Of a stretch of 38,157 nucleotides of DNA, positions 1-7,911 are shown piece by piece. The DNA is taken from the NCBI GenBank assembly GCA_031278095.1, contig JAITLC010000091.1, positions 1 through 38,157 of the forward strand, given 5' to 3'. The position numbers and the translations under genes were made by a program. The notes below the pieces were generated by a model. It worked only from the letters and a program-made list of their open reading frames with translations. It had not been told where the DNA came from and made no database searches. The DNA is from Treponema sp. Its GTDB lineage: Bacteria; Spirochaetota; Spirochaetia; Treponematales; Breznakiellaceae. Numbering within the stretch: the stretch's first letter is position 1; each line of letters begins with the position of its first letter.

Positions 1-6
1 AACCTC

Positions 7-1464
7 TTACTTATGCCGCCGCCTGAGCCAGACTACTATCCCCGCGATGAGCACAGCCAGAGGCAGCAATACCACAAAAATCGCTCCCAGAAGGAGATTC
101 CGCCCAGTGCTTGTTCCCAACTGATTCATACCGAGGCTCTTGTCCATGATATAGATACTGTCCGTCTTCCCGGCCAGGGTTCCCAGGATATCGAGGAAGT
201 AGCCTGAATTGGAGAGGTTGGGACTTCCCAGAATGCTCCTGTTCAATGTCAGAGAGGAACCTGCAACCAGCAAATGATTGCTCACCAGGGCGCCTGATGC
301 ATTGTTCCTGGTCTGGGTCGAAAGAAGCAGAGCCGGAACATTGCCTTCGAGGGCGTTAAGATTCGGTTCCCAGTCAATCCCCGCATCGGAAGGCCGTATG
401 CCGGCGCTGGCCGAATAACGGAGCAGAATTTTTACCCGCCGGTAACGGGCGGCGTCAAAGAGGGCTCTCAATGGCCGTGACTGGGGAACAATCGGGAAAA
501 TGCCCTGAGCCGCCTGGCTCCTGGAGTATTCTTCTTCGGCGTATTCCAGCAAACCCATAAAGGGGGAATTATTTATAACCAGGTTTTGGTCCGATTCAAA
601 GACGACGCCGGGCTCCACCTCAATGCCCCATTCGGCAAGGAAGGCTGCAAGATTTGGCAAGGGAGGCTGCTCCGCCGAAGCCAGATAGAAGAGGACACGG
701 TTATTCCCTTCATCAAGGAAGGCGTCCAGTTTCTTGAGATCTTCCACGACAATATCCCTGGAAGGAGCGGAGAGGATCAATACCTGGGCCTGGGGCAGGA
801 TGGTCTCGGTCATGAGGTTCTGGGTTACCACTTCCCAGTTGTTAAGCGCCAGAAGATCGGTAAAGGCGCTTATATCATCCTCCCCGTAGCCGCTCAACAC
901 CGATGCGGTAATTACCGTGTCGGAGCTTACCGCGAGTATTGCACTGGTCATGGCCTGTTCAGCCTTGGAAGAGACTACATAGCTCTGGAAGTATTGGGTA
1001 CGGATATTGAAAAGATCCGTATATTTCAATACCCGGCTTTTCGTTCTACCGGTAACAAGTATGTCGTTGAGTTCCAGATCCTGTCCGGGATAACGGGATG
1101 CAAAATCCGGATTCCGCAGCAAATCCACATAGGAAAGCCGTACCCGGCCGGAAAGCTGGGCATACTTCCGGATAACCTCGTTTGCTTGTACATAGTAGCC
1201 GGAAGGCACAGTGGCGGTGAAACTGTCTTCGGTATTGAGCACATAGATATCCACATCGGCATTCAAGTCCGAAAGGTATCTCTTTGTGTCATCGCTGATC
1301 TGGAAGATCTGATTCTCCGTAAGATCGATATTGAGGGGGAACTTCTTGAAGAGGGCTGTAACCACTACGTTAAGAAGCACAATAAACACTATTACTACCA
1401 CCGTAATGACGGCGGCTACTGCACCGAAACGAAGCTTCCGGCTCTTCAAAGGATTCTGTATCAT
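7..1464 (-). CDS. GldG-family ABC exporter auxiliary membrane protein
   Basis: 485 aa. It has one hydrophobic segment near the N-terminus (about residues 14-38), a long extracytoplasmic part and a second membrane segment at the very C-terminus (about 458-480) followed by a basic RRRHK tail. This is the layout of the GldG / ABC_transp_aux family, which works beside a Gld-type permease and ATPase. The start follows a strong AGGAGG nine bases downstream of the upstream permease stop, so it is the last visible gene of the operon ATPase-permease-GldG. In many bacteria a DUF4340 protein comes next, which would lie outside the window. The substrate is unknown; the Bacteroidetes gliding role should not be transferred. 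Confidence 0.85.
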   Translation of the reverse strand: MIQNPLKSRKLRFGAVAAVITVVVIVFIVLLNVVVTALFKKFPLNIDLTENQIFQISDDTKRYLSDLNADVDIYVLNTEDSFTATVPSGYYVQANEVIRKYAQLSGRVRLSYVDLLRNPDFASRYPGQDLELNDILVTGRTKSRVLKYTDLFNIRTQYFQSYVVSSKAEQAMTSAILAVSSDTVITASVLSGYGEDDISAFTDLLALNNWEVVTQNLMTETILPQAQVLILSAPSRDIVVEDLKKLDAFLDEGNNRVLFYLASAEQPPLPNLAAFLAEWGIEVEPGVVFESDQNLVINNSPFMGLLEYAEEEYSRSQAAQGIFPIVPQSRPLRALFDAARYRRVKILLRYSASAGIRPSDAGIDWEPNLNALEGNVPALLLSTQTRNNASGALVSNHLLVAGSSLTLNRSILGSPNLSNSGYFLDILGTLAGKTDSIYIMDKSLGMNQLGTSTGRNLLLGAIFVVLLPLAVLIAGIVVWLRRRHK

Positions 1465-1473
1465 ACCTGCCTC

Positions 1474-2178
1474 CTATGACCAGCGCCGTTTTTCCAGCAC
1501 CCGGGCGGTCAAAAAGAGAAAGATCCCGCAGACACTGATAAAGTAAAAAAGGCTGCTGAGAGCCATTATTCCGGAACTGATCGGCTCATAACGGCTGATA
1601 AAGGACAGGGCCCGTACAGCCGCCGCTATTCTCTGGTTGCCGATATTCTGGGGAAGGAACTCCAGCACAAATACTCCCATCATGGCGGTGAATCCGCCGA
1701 TGGCGGCGATTGCCTGGTTTTCCGTCAGGGAAGAGATGAACTGCCCGATGGAAAGGAATGAAAAACCCAGAAGCAGCAGAGCGATGTAGTTACCCCAGAT
1801 CATCGCCCAACTCATGCGGGCCATAAAACTCAAGGCCGCCGCGTAGACCAGGGTGATGCTGATCCCCATGGTGAAGATAATCGCCGCGGCGAGAAATTTA
1901 CCCGCCACAATGGCGGCAAGGCTTATGGGAGCGGTGAGCAGGGCCTGATCGGTTTTGTGCCGCTTGTCTTCGGTCATGAGCCTCATGGTTAAAAGAGGAG
2001 TCAGAATGGTAACAATGGTAAGAAGTCCGGAAAACACCGGGTTAAGGGATGAGCTGTTACTCATCAAGGAACCGGTAAAAAAGAAGAAACCGGAAAAAAA
2101 CCACACCACGGCCAGATACACATAGCCGATCGGGGACGTAAAGTAGGCGGAAAGTTCCCGCTTTATAATGGCCTGCAT
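1474..2178 (-). CDS. ABC transporter permease, GldF/ABC-2 type
   Basis: 234 aa, about six hydrophobic segments. The N-terminus (IIKRELSAYFTSPIGYVYL) is typical of ABC-2 permeases of the GldF/NosY group, with the conserved 'ELSAYFTSPIGY' stretch just before the first membrane helix. The ATG overlaps the TAA of the upstream ATPase by one base (TAATG), implying translational coupling. With the ATPase and the GldG-like protein it would form a membrane complex. Function is inferred from family and operon only; the substrate is not known. Confidence 0.87.
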   Translation of the reverse strand: MQAIIKRELSAYFTSPIGYVYLAVVWFFSGFFFFTGSLMSNSSSLNPVFSGLLTIVTILTPLLTMRLMTEDKRHKTDQALLTAPISLAAIVAGKFLAAAIIFTMGISITLVYAAALSFMARMSWAMIWGNYIALLLLGFSFLSIGQFISSLTENQAIAAIGGFTAMMGVFVLEFLPQNIGNQRIAAAVRALSFISRYEPISSGIMALSSLFYFISVCGIFLFLTARVLEKRRWS

Positions 2179-3191
2179 TATTCAACCTCCTCCCCGGCTC
2201 CGCCCTCTGCGGCAGGGTCTTCCGCCGGCTTTTCATTCCCGGCAAGGGCGCTGATTGCCGCGCTGTCCCCGGCGGTAAGCCTTAAGAATACATCCTCAAG
2301 GGTCATGCCGGTTTTTCTGAGGGAAAGCAGAGGCCATTTTTTCCCCGAGAGCAGGGCAAAGATCTCCCGGCGGGGATCGGCTTTCCCGGTTTCAATGCCG
2401 TACTCCCAGGCGCCGCTCTCCGCTTCCTGCAGAACTTCCACAGACACGATACCGGAAAGACCCTGCAGAAGGGGCAGCAGTTCTTCCCGGGGGGCCTCCG
2501 CACAGAGGACAAGCCTGTTGTCCCTGCTGGTCTTGGCCGCAAGTTCTTGGGGACTGCCGTCGGCAATAAGCAAACCGTCATTGATGATGATGATCCGCTC
2601 GCAGACCGTCTGGATCTCCTGCAATATATGGGAAGAAAAAATCACCGCGCAACGTTCTCCCAGCTTCCGGATAAGTTCCCTCACTTCCAGAATCTGCTTG
2701 GGGTCAAGGCCTACCGTGGGCTCATCCAGGATAAGGAGGCCGGGGTTCCCCAGCATGGCCTGGGCCACTCCCACCCGCTGCTGATAGCCCCTGGAGAGGT
2801 TCTTGATGATTCTGTTTCTTACATGACCGATGCCGACCGAATCGCAGAGATCCGTGATGTGTTCTCTCTTGTTCAGTTTGATTTTTTTAAGATCATACAT
2901 GAAGGAGAGGTAAGATTGCACCGTCATGTCCGGGTAGAGGGGAGGCCGTTCGGGAAGATAGCCGATCTGCCTCTTACAGCCCATCGGGTCTTCAAGGATC
3001 TCCCTGCCGTTCACCGTAACCGTTCCCTTATTGGAGGAAGTGTATCCGGCGATAATGTTCATGGTGGTGGATTTTCCCGCTCCATTGGGCCCCAGGAAAC
3101 CGAGGATCTCATGATCCCCCACGGAAAAGCTGATATTGTCCAGAACTTTCCGTGCCCCATAGATTTTGGTTACATTCTGTACATTTAACAT
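2178..3191 (-). CDS. ABC transporter ATP-binding protein, GldA-like
   Basis: 337 aa. Walker A GPNGAGKST lies at residues 34-42, followed by the signature LSRGYQQRVGVAQAM and Walker B LLILDEPTVGLDP, then the H-loop SSH. The C-terminal domain of about 100 residues after the nucleotide-binding domain matches the GldA/CcmA-like ATPases that pair with ABC-2 permeases. It is the first gene of the operon and energises the downstream permease. There is no Shine-Dalgarno sequence before the ATG; instead a promoter -10 (TATTAT) ends six bases before it, so the mRNA is probably leaderless. The tail (about 315-337) is Glu/Ala/Gly rich. Confidence 0.9.
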   Translation of the reverse strand: MLNVQNVTKIYGARKVLDNISFSVGDHEILGFLGPNGAGKSTTMNIIAGYTSSNKGTVTVNGREILEDPMGCKRQIGYLPERPPLYPDMTVQSYLSFMYDLKKIKLNKREHITDLCDSVGIGHVRNRIIKNLSRGYQQRVGVAQAMLGNPGLLILDEPTVGLDPKQILEVRELIRKLGERCAVIFSSHILQEIQTVCERIIIINDGLLIADGSPQELAAKTSRDNRLVLCAEAPREELLPLLQGLSGIVSVEVLQEAESGAWEYGIETGKADPRREIFALLSGKKWPLLSLRKTGMTLEDVFLRLTAGDSAAISALAGNEKPAEDPAAEGGAGEEVE

Positions 3192-3197
3192 AGCAGT

Positions 3198-3226
3198 ATA
3201 ATAACAAAATTTTTGAGAAATTACAA
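3198..3226 (-). promoter_or_regulatory. Promoter of gldA-like operon (leaderless)
   Basis: Read on the minus strand: -35 TTGTAA (3221-3226), 17-base spacer, -10 TATTAT (3198-3203), then six bases and ATG at 3191. Transcription would start at or next to the A of ATG. No ribosome-binding site is present. Confidence 0.7.
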
Positions 3227-3228
3227 TG

Positions 3229-3281
3229 GAGTTGTCCCAAAATCCGGTGATCCGGCAGGATTATAATTCTGGAACAGCCTC
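3229..3281. repeat. Palindromic repeat family A, copy 1 (subtype with CCGGTGATCCGGCAGGAT core)
   Basis: Outer arms resemble GAG-TTGTCCCAAAA and CTGGAACAGCCTC, enclosing CCGGTGATCCGGCAGGATTATAATT. The same core occurs at 5750-5797. The right arm is fused directly to the reading frame of a truncated PadR gene. Confidence 0.7.
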
Positions 3282-3491
3282 GATTCTCTTGCGTTTTTCC
3301 GGCAGGGAAAGGCCGGCCAAATTTACCGCGACCTAAAGGCCATGGAAAAAACGGGCCGGCTCAATTCGGAAAGGGTAGTTCAGACGGATAAACCGAATAA
3401 AAAGATATACTCGCTTACGGCGAAGGGCGGGCGGGCCTTCATGGAATGGCTTGACGCGGCGGAAGAAATGCTCCATGTGCGCGGCTCCTAA
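3282..3491 (+). pseudogene. PadR-family regulator, 5'-truncated remnant
   Basis: Not a complete ORF: 69 codons, no start codon. Translation gives a clear C-terminal part of a PadR winged helix, including GQIYRDLKAMEKTGRL, then SERVVQTDKPNKKIYSLTAKG and FMEWL; the 'IYR-L--ME--G-L...PNKK-Y-LT--G' pattern is characteristic. The recognition-helix part and everything before it are gone, and the open frame begins at the right arm of palindromic repeat A1. Its stop overlaps the stop of the convergent acyl-CoA synthetase gene. It lies divergent to the ABC operon, where PadR regulators of exporters are often found, so it may once have controlled that operon. Confidence 0.75.
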
Positions 3492-5470
3492 TTGAGCAGT
3501 TCCCGCAGAACGGCGCGGTTGCCCGGGTTGCGGGGCTCTGCAATGCCCTGATACATCTCTTCGATACGGGTGCGGTAGAAGTCTCGTACCCTGTGACGTA
3601 CCAGTTTCATGGTGGAATTAATCAGACCGTTACTCTCGTCAAAGACACCTGGGATGACGACGAAGGAAACGGGCCGCCACTGGGGAGGAATGACCTTGTA
3701 GCCGGACAGGTACTGGAAGGCAATGAGATCTTCCCGGATAAGCTCGATGATCCGGTCAAGATCATCATCTGAAAGCGCCGTTCCGCCGGCGCCGCCTAAG
3801 ACAATGCCGGCCTTTTCCGCCGCAGTCCTGAGTTCTGCACTATTCAGCGTGACAAGAGCCCCGGTAAATTTGCATTGCTCATTATAGACCATGATCTGAT
3901 TGACAAAACGGGAAGTGTTGATCACCGCCTCTTCGATAATTTCCGGACTGTACTTTTCTCCGTCGGCGGAGATGAGCAGGGCCTTCTCCCGGCCGGTTAC
4001 CACAAGGAAACCGTCCTCATCTTTGTAACCCAGATCCCCCGACCAGAGCCGGCCGTCCCGCAGCGTTTCTGCGGTAGCCTCAGGATTCTTGAAGTAGCCC
4101 TTCATCACAGAACCGCCCCGGGTTACAATCTCCCCAATCTGGCCGGTGGAACATTCTTTCCCGTCCTTCATGATCCGCACTTCCAAATCGGGAATGATAT
4201 TCCCCGAAGTACCGAATTTGTGCCGGATCTCCGAGTTGGCGGAGATGATGGGAGCGTTTTCCGTAAGGCCGTAGCCCTGGTACACCGGCACCCCGATTGC
4301 ATTGAAAAATTCCTGCTGCCTGATCTCCAGCAGCGCGCCGCCGCCGACACAGAACTTGATATCCTTGCCGAAGAAAGCACGGAGTTTGGGGAAAATAAGA
4401 ATGCCGGCAAGAATCCTGGGTAAAAATGTGCTGAACCGGCGCCAGGGCCCCGGTTTATCAAAACCGTTTCCCGCATATTTTATACCGGCCCTGAGTCCTG
4501 CATTGAAGAGAAAAAAGATAAGTTTCCCTTTGGCGTGAACGCTCTGGATCATCTTCTTCATAAAGTTGCCCGTAAGCGCCGGAACGGTAAGCAGGAAATC
4601 GGGATTAACTTCCTGCAGATTAGACGGCAGATTCCGGAGCGCAGCCAGAGGGCCTCCTTCGGAATCCGGAAAGTACATGGCAAGCCCCTGGTAGAGGAAT
4701 ATGTAGATCCCTACCGTATGGGCAAAAGAATGATCCAGAGGCAGCATGATGAGGGACTTCCAGCCATGAGAGACATAAACCGTCTCCGCCGCATTGAAGG
4801 TATTGTGCAGATAGCTCCGATGGCTCAGCATGATCCCCTTAGGGCTGCCGGTAGTCCCGCTGGTATACGAGATCGTCACCGTATCATCGGGAGAGATCGT
4901 ATCTTCAAGTTCATCAAGACTGATGCGCAGTTCCGGCCCTTCCCCTCCGGCGGCATCGAGAAGATACTTCCCCTGGCTAATCAGTTCGTCATAATAGAAG
5001 AGATTCTTCCCTTCATGAAAAGAAAAATTCCTGGCAAGCTCTTCGGTATGGGTATTCCTGGGCGAGATACAGACAAGAACGAGGGAACTTGACGCACCCA
5101 ATGCCTCCGCTCCCCTCTGGAGGTAATTCTCCGAAACCAGAAGAGCCCTGGATTCGGAATGTTCCAGCCGGAAAACCAGTTCCTCCCTGGAAAGTTTGGT
5201 GGAAAGAGGCACGGAAATGCAGCCTGCCTTGAGAAGTCCGAATTCGGAGATAACCCAGGAAGGCCGGCCCTCCGCCAGAATGGAGATGGTATCTCCCTTT
5301 TTATAGTTCATCCGCAAAAGGGAAAGGGCAAAGGCGGAAGACAGCCTGTCCGCCTCCTTGAAACTTATGGTCTGCCAGATATCCCCTGTTTTCCCTCCCA
5401 GATAGGGAGCATTGCCGTATTTTTTTACCCCCCTGTGGAGCAATTCGATAACTGTCTTTATTTCCGCCAC
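3488..5470 (-). CDS. Long-chain acyl-CoA synthetase (AMP-forming)
   Basis: 660 aa from a GTG start. The open frame extends further upstream to 5542 but that part lies inside a palindromic repeat; the GTG at 5470 has GGAGGA seven bases before it, so this start is preferred. The adenylate P-loop YTSGTTGSPKG is at about residues 202-212; A-motif YQGYGLTENAPII and the hinge/ATP region SGDLGYKDEDGFLVVTGREK follow. Family chemistry is ATP-dependent activation of a fatty acid to acyl-AMP and then acyl-CoA. Of the two long-chain (FadD15-like) and short-chain groups, length and motifs favour long-chain. It is monocistronic, with its own promoter and a long hairpin-rich leader. Confidence 0.9.
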   Translation of the reverse strand: MAEIKTVIELLHRGVKKYGNAPYLGGKTGDIWQTISFKEADRLSSAFALSLLRMNYKKGDTISILAEGRPSWVISEFGLLKAGCISVPLSTKLSREELVFRLEHSESRALLVSENYLQRGAEALGASSSLVLVCISPRNTHTEELARNFSFHEGKNLFYYDELISQGKYLLDAAGGEGPELRISLDELEDTISPDDTVTISYTSGTTGSPKGIMLSHRSYLHNTFNAAETVYVSHGWKSLIMLPLDHSFAHTVGIYIFLYQGLAMYFPDSEGGPLAALRNLPSNLQEVNPDFLLTVPALTGNFMKKMIQSVHAKGKLIFFLFNAGLRAGIKYAGNGFDKPGPWRRFSTFLPRILAGILIFPKLRAFFGKDIKFCVGGGALLEIRQQEFFNAIGVPVYQGYGLTENAPIISANSEIRHKFGTSGNIIPDLEVRIMKDGKECSTGQIGEIVTRGGSVMKGYFKNPEATAETLRDGRLWSGDLGYKDEDGFLVVTGREKALLISADGEKYSPEIIEEAVINTSRFVNQIMVYNEQCKFTGALVTLNSAELRTAAEKAGIVLGGAGGTALSDDDLDRIIELIREDLIAFQYLSGYKVIPPQWRPVSFVVIPGVFDESNGLINSTMKLVRHRVRDFYRTRIEEMYQGIAEPRNPGNRAVLRELLN

Positions 5471-5501
5471 CTTTTCTCCTCCGTGTTTATGTCTGTCAAT
5501 T

Positions 5502-5559
5502 GAGCCTGTTCCAAAACTAATTGACTGTGCGCTAATACGCACGGTTTTGGAACAGCCTC
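5502..5559. repeat. Palindromic repeat family A, copy 2
   Basis: Arms GAGCCTGTTCCAAAAC (5502-5517) and GTTTTGGAACAGCCTC (5544-5559) with one mismatch, enclosing a second small hairpin GTGCG-CTAATA-CGCAC (5527-5542). It lies in the leader of the acyl-CoA synthetase gene. Confidence 0.85.
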
Positions 5560-5596
5560 TATTGGGAATACCTCAGTATAGACTGGTTCTAATTAG

Positions 5597-5632
5597 AGTT
5601 TGTCCATAATGTAGACACGTTATGGACAAACT
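5597..5632. repeat. Palindromic repeat family B, copy 1
   Basis: Perfect 13-base arms AGTTTGTCCATAA (5597-5609) and TTATGGACAAACT (5620-5632) with a 10-base loop. Related to the GTCTGTCCGCAAAG repeats elsewhere in the window. Confidence 0.85.
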
Positions 5633-5643
5633 TCCTTGAAATG

Positions 5644-5678
5644 GTCTGTCCGCAAAGTAACCGGCTTTGTGGACAGAC
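5644..5678. repeat. Palindromic repeat family B, copy 2
   Basis: Arms GTCTGTCCGCAAAG (5644-5657) and CTTTGTGGACAGAC (5665-5678), 14 bases with one G-U type mismatch, loop TAACCGG. Confidence 0.88.
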
Positions 5679-5682
5679 ACTA

Positions 5683-5710
5683 ATTATACCGTAAAACTCA
5701 TATCTTGCAA
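5683..5710 (-). promoter_or_regulatory. Promoter of the acyl-CoA synthetase gene
   Basis: On the minus strand: -35 TTGCAA (5705-5710), 16-base spacer, consensus -10 TATAAT (5683-5688). The predicted start near 5676 falls at the edge of repeat B2, giving a leader of about 205 bases that contains three consecutive repeat hairpins before the GTG. Confidence 0.65.
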
Positions 5711-5749
5711 GTAAAATGACAAAAAGTGTGGGTTTGTAATACTTGAGGA

Positions 5750-5797
5750 TGTTCCAGAACCCGGTGATCCGGCAGGATCATAATTTTGAAACAAGCT
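5750..5797. repeat. Palindromic repeat family A, copy 3 (CCGGTGATCCGGCAGGAT core)
   Basis: GTTCCAGAAC, then CCGGTGATCCGGCAGGATCATAATT, then TTGAAACAAGCTC. Core nearly identical to copy 1 at 3229-3281. It sits about 40 bases upstream of the pseudouridine synthase gene. Confidence 0.75.
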
Positions 5798-5839
5798 CAA
5801 GGCTCTGGGAAAATCCGGGAAAAAAAGCTAGGATAAAGC

Positions 5840-6694
5840 ATGAAACAAAAGGCGGCTTTTTCAATCATCCATGAAGATCGGCATATCCTGGCGGTAAACA
5901 AGGCTGTAGGGGTAGCCGTGGGAGGAGACCGCTGGGATGAGGGAAAAGAAAGGCTGGACAGGCTTTTGGAGGCGTTTCTTACCGGGAGGAACAACGAAGG
6001 AAACGAGAGAATCTATACGGTTCACAGGATCGACCGGGATACATCGGGCATTGTGGTTTTTGCCAAAGATGGGGAGACCCACCGGCGGCTTTCGGGGGCC
6101 TTTGAAAGCCGGGAAGTGTACAAACGCTACATTGCCGTCATCTGCGGAAGACCGTTGTGGAAGGAAGAAACCTGCGACCTGCCCCTCTTCCCCAACGGAA
6201 ACAAGAAGCATCTTACCATCATCGACAGATACCAGGGAAAAAAATCCCTGACCCGCTTCAGGCTTTTGGGCAGCGCCGGAAACTACAGCGTGGTAGAAGC
6301 CTTTCCCGAAACCGGCAGAACCCACCAGATCCGCGTTCACCTGGCGGCCCTGGGGTATCCTGTAGCCTCCGACCCCCTCTACGGCAACGGGAAACCGGTA
6401 TTCCTTTCCAGTATAAAACAGGGCTGGCGGGGGGATCCCTACAGTGAACGGCCCCTCCTTGAACGGCCGGGCCTCCACGCAGCAGAACTCATACTGCCGG
6501 TTTCCGGCAGTAATACTGCTGACCACGTTCGGGGAGAGGACGGCCCTGAAAATTCAATCGAACACAAAACAAAGTTGTATGCAGAAACCTTACGGCTGTC
6601 GGCCCCGTTAAGCCGGGATCTTTCCGCGCTGATCAAACAGATGGGAAAATGCGGAGGGTTTAACGTTCAGTTGCCGGCAATACAGGTGCGATAA
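5840..6694 (+). CDS. RluA-family pseudouridine synthase
   Basis: 284 aa. The catalytic motif HRIDRDTSG (residues 62-70, Asp65 the expected nucleophile) and the downstream GRTHQIRVHLAALGYPVASDPLYG signature identify the RluA/RluC/RluD family, which isomerises uridine to pseudouridine in rRNA or tRNA. No S4 domain is visible at the N-terminus. The C-terminal 80 residues after HAAELILPVSG look less conserved. The exact target base cannot be told from sequence. The start has AGGA six bases upstream; a TAGGAT box also lies five bases upstream, so leaderless initiation is possible. It is a single gene between two repeat-rich spacers. Confidence 0.88.
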   Translation: MKQKAAFSIIHEDRHILAVNKAVGVAVGGDRWDEGKERLDRLLEAFLTGRNNEGNERIYTVHRIDRDTSGIVVFAKDGETHRRLSGAFESREVYKRYIAVICGRPLWKEETCDLPLFPNGNKKHLTIIDRYQGKKSLTRFRLLGSAGNYSVVEAFPETGRTHQIRVHLAALGYPVASDPLYGNGKPVFLSSIKQGWRGDPYSERPLLERPGLHAAELILPVSGSNTADHVRGEDGPENSIEHKTKLYAETLRLSAPLSRDLSALIKQMGKCGGFNVQLPAIQVR

Positions 6695-6967
6695 CCGCCT
6701 GGACAGACGCCGGCCGAATTCTTAAACATGGTGAAGAAATAGCTATACTCTTTATAACCTGCCTTGTAGGTAATATCCTCAAGCCGTCCATTTCCGGATC
6801 GGATAATTCTTCGGCCGGATCTTTCCGTTTCCAGTTAATGTAAGCTCTTCACCGATCTGCCGGTACTCTTATTAAAAATTCGGTACAGAGTGTGCCGGCT
6901 CATATAGAGCTCCCGGGCAATTGATTCGGCATTGATATCTTCGGTAAGGTACAGATCCTGTAATGTC
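6693..6967 (-). pseudogene. AraC-family regulator DNA-binding domain, frameshifted remnant
   Basis: No intact ORF. On the minus strand one frame reads TLQDLYLTEDINAESIARELYMSRHTLYRIFNKSTG then hits a stop; a second frame reads AYINWKRKDPAEELSD; the first frame resumes as LEDITYKAGYKEYSYFFTMFKNSAG. Together these are the two helix-turn-helix motifs of an AraC/XylS domain broken by two frameshifts. The upstream sensor domain was not found because a TAG precedes the remnant. Confidence 0.75.
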
Positions 6968-7540
6968 TGCTAACCGGCATGATATGCCCATTTCCTTCAT
7001 CTATAAACAGAACCTCTGTACGATTATGAAAATGTTCTTTGTTCGTCCGGTCAGAGTCTGTTTCAAGTCTGGCAATATCGTTTATATTGAAACACTGTTT
7101 AAAAGGGAAAAAGGTCTGTTAAAAATTTTTTACGTGGTAACAGGACAAAAAGGCCTCCTTGTCCTAACGGATTATGGCACTCCGGTTATTGGGATTTTCT
7201 GTATTATTTTTACTATGTATTCGATATTGGGAAGGGCCATTGCTAATCGCAGTTTTGCTGCAGACATTACCATGACCGGTATCAAAGGTTAAGCGGCGGT
7301 GAACCTATCCTATTGATTCCAAAGACAGCGGCGTTTTGAAGCGTATTCCCGGCAAATGCGGCCGGGCTTCCGGCGCCCTCCTTGCCCTTGTAATCCATGA
7401 CCGGTTCGGCCTTGTCCGGAACAGCCCGTCAAAGCTCTTGAGTTTCCCCGGACTTCTTCGATTTTGACCGGAAAAATATTCCCATGGGGGAGTCCGGCCC
7501 TTGATGCTTCCATATAACTTAACATATACTGCATTCACTT

Positions 7541-7577
7541 GAGCCTGTTCAAAACCCGGTTGGTTTTGAACAGGCTC
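7541..7577. repeat. Palindromic repeat family A, copy 4 (perfect)
   Basis: Perfect 16-base arms GAGCCTGTTCAAAACC (7541-7556) and GGTTTTGAACAGGCTC (7562-7577) around a 5-base loop. Best-preserved copy of family A. Confidence 0.9.
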
Positions 7578-7624
7578 CCGGAAAAAAGCGGTCATCCGTT
7601 TTTTCCCTTTAAATCTAAGGTTAT

Positions 7625-7647
7625 CGTTTCAAAACAGTTTTGAAACG
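7625..7647. repeat. Palindromic repeat family A, copy 5 (short)
   Basis: CGTTTCAAAAC (7625-7635), A, GTTTTGAAACG (7637-7647): perfect 11-base arms followed by GCCTC as in other family A copies. Confidence 0.75.
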
Positions 7648-7911
7648 GCCTCGTTTAAGAATTATTAAAGAGGGAACAACATACCGGTTTGGCGAAAAAA
7701 TCCGGGAAGTTTCCGGGTGGACTGCCCCCATACGCTTGCCAACCGGGATCGTTCCGTACTCAGGGTCTTCCGGATCATTACCCCCTCCAAAGGGGATCAT
7801 TCACCAGGCTTGTTCGAGAGCCCGCTTGGTTTCTCACAAGTCCTGCAGTTTCCCGCCGGGGAATCTTCGGTTTTCCGGCTGTGAAACATGTATTTTTAAA
7901 AAGAGGGTTTT

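Larger units (their letters stand above)
6968..7911. other. Gene-poor, decayed spacer
   Basis: About 940 bases with no convincing gene. Open frames present (for example 6963-7292 plus, 7305-7595 minus, 7640-7927 plus) have no recognisable family, no clear ribosome-binding site and overlap each other. It contains two hairpin repeats (7541-7577, 7625-7647) and a segment at 7821-7852 resembling one at 14164-14196. It is probably a graveyard of deleted genes between rluA and leuC. Confidence 0.5.

Noticed and set aside
586..1479. 297-codon open frame on the plus strand
   Set aside because: It is antisense to the GldG-like gene, which has a family match, correct membrane layout and an AGGAGG site.
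5471..5542. N-terminal extension of the acyl-CoA synthetase
   Set aside because: It is encoded by repeat A2; the GTG at 5470 has the ribosome-binding site.
5471..5839. CRISPR array from the cluster of palindromes
   Set aside because: Units differ, belong to two families and are not evenly spaced with unique spacers; no cas genes.
6963..7292. 109-codon frame on the plus strand
   Set aside because: No ribosome site, no family resemblance, and it begins in the antisense of the AraC remnant.
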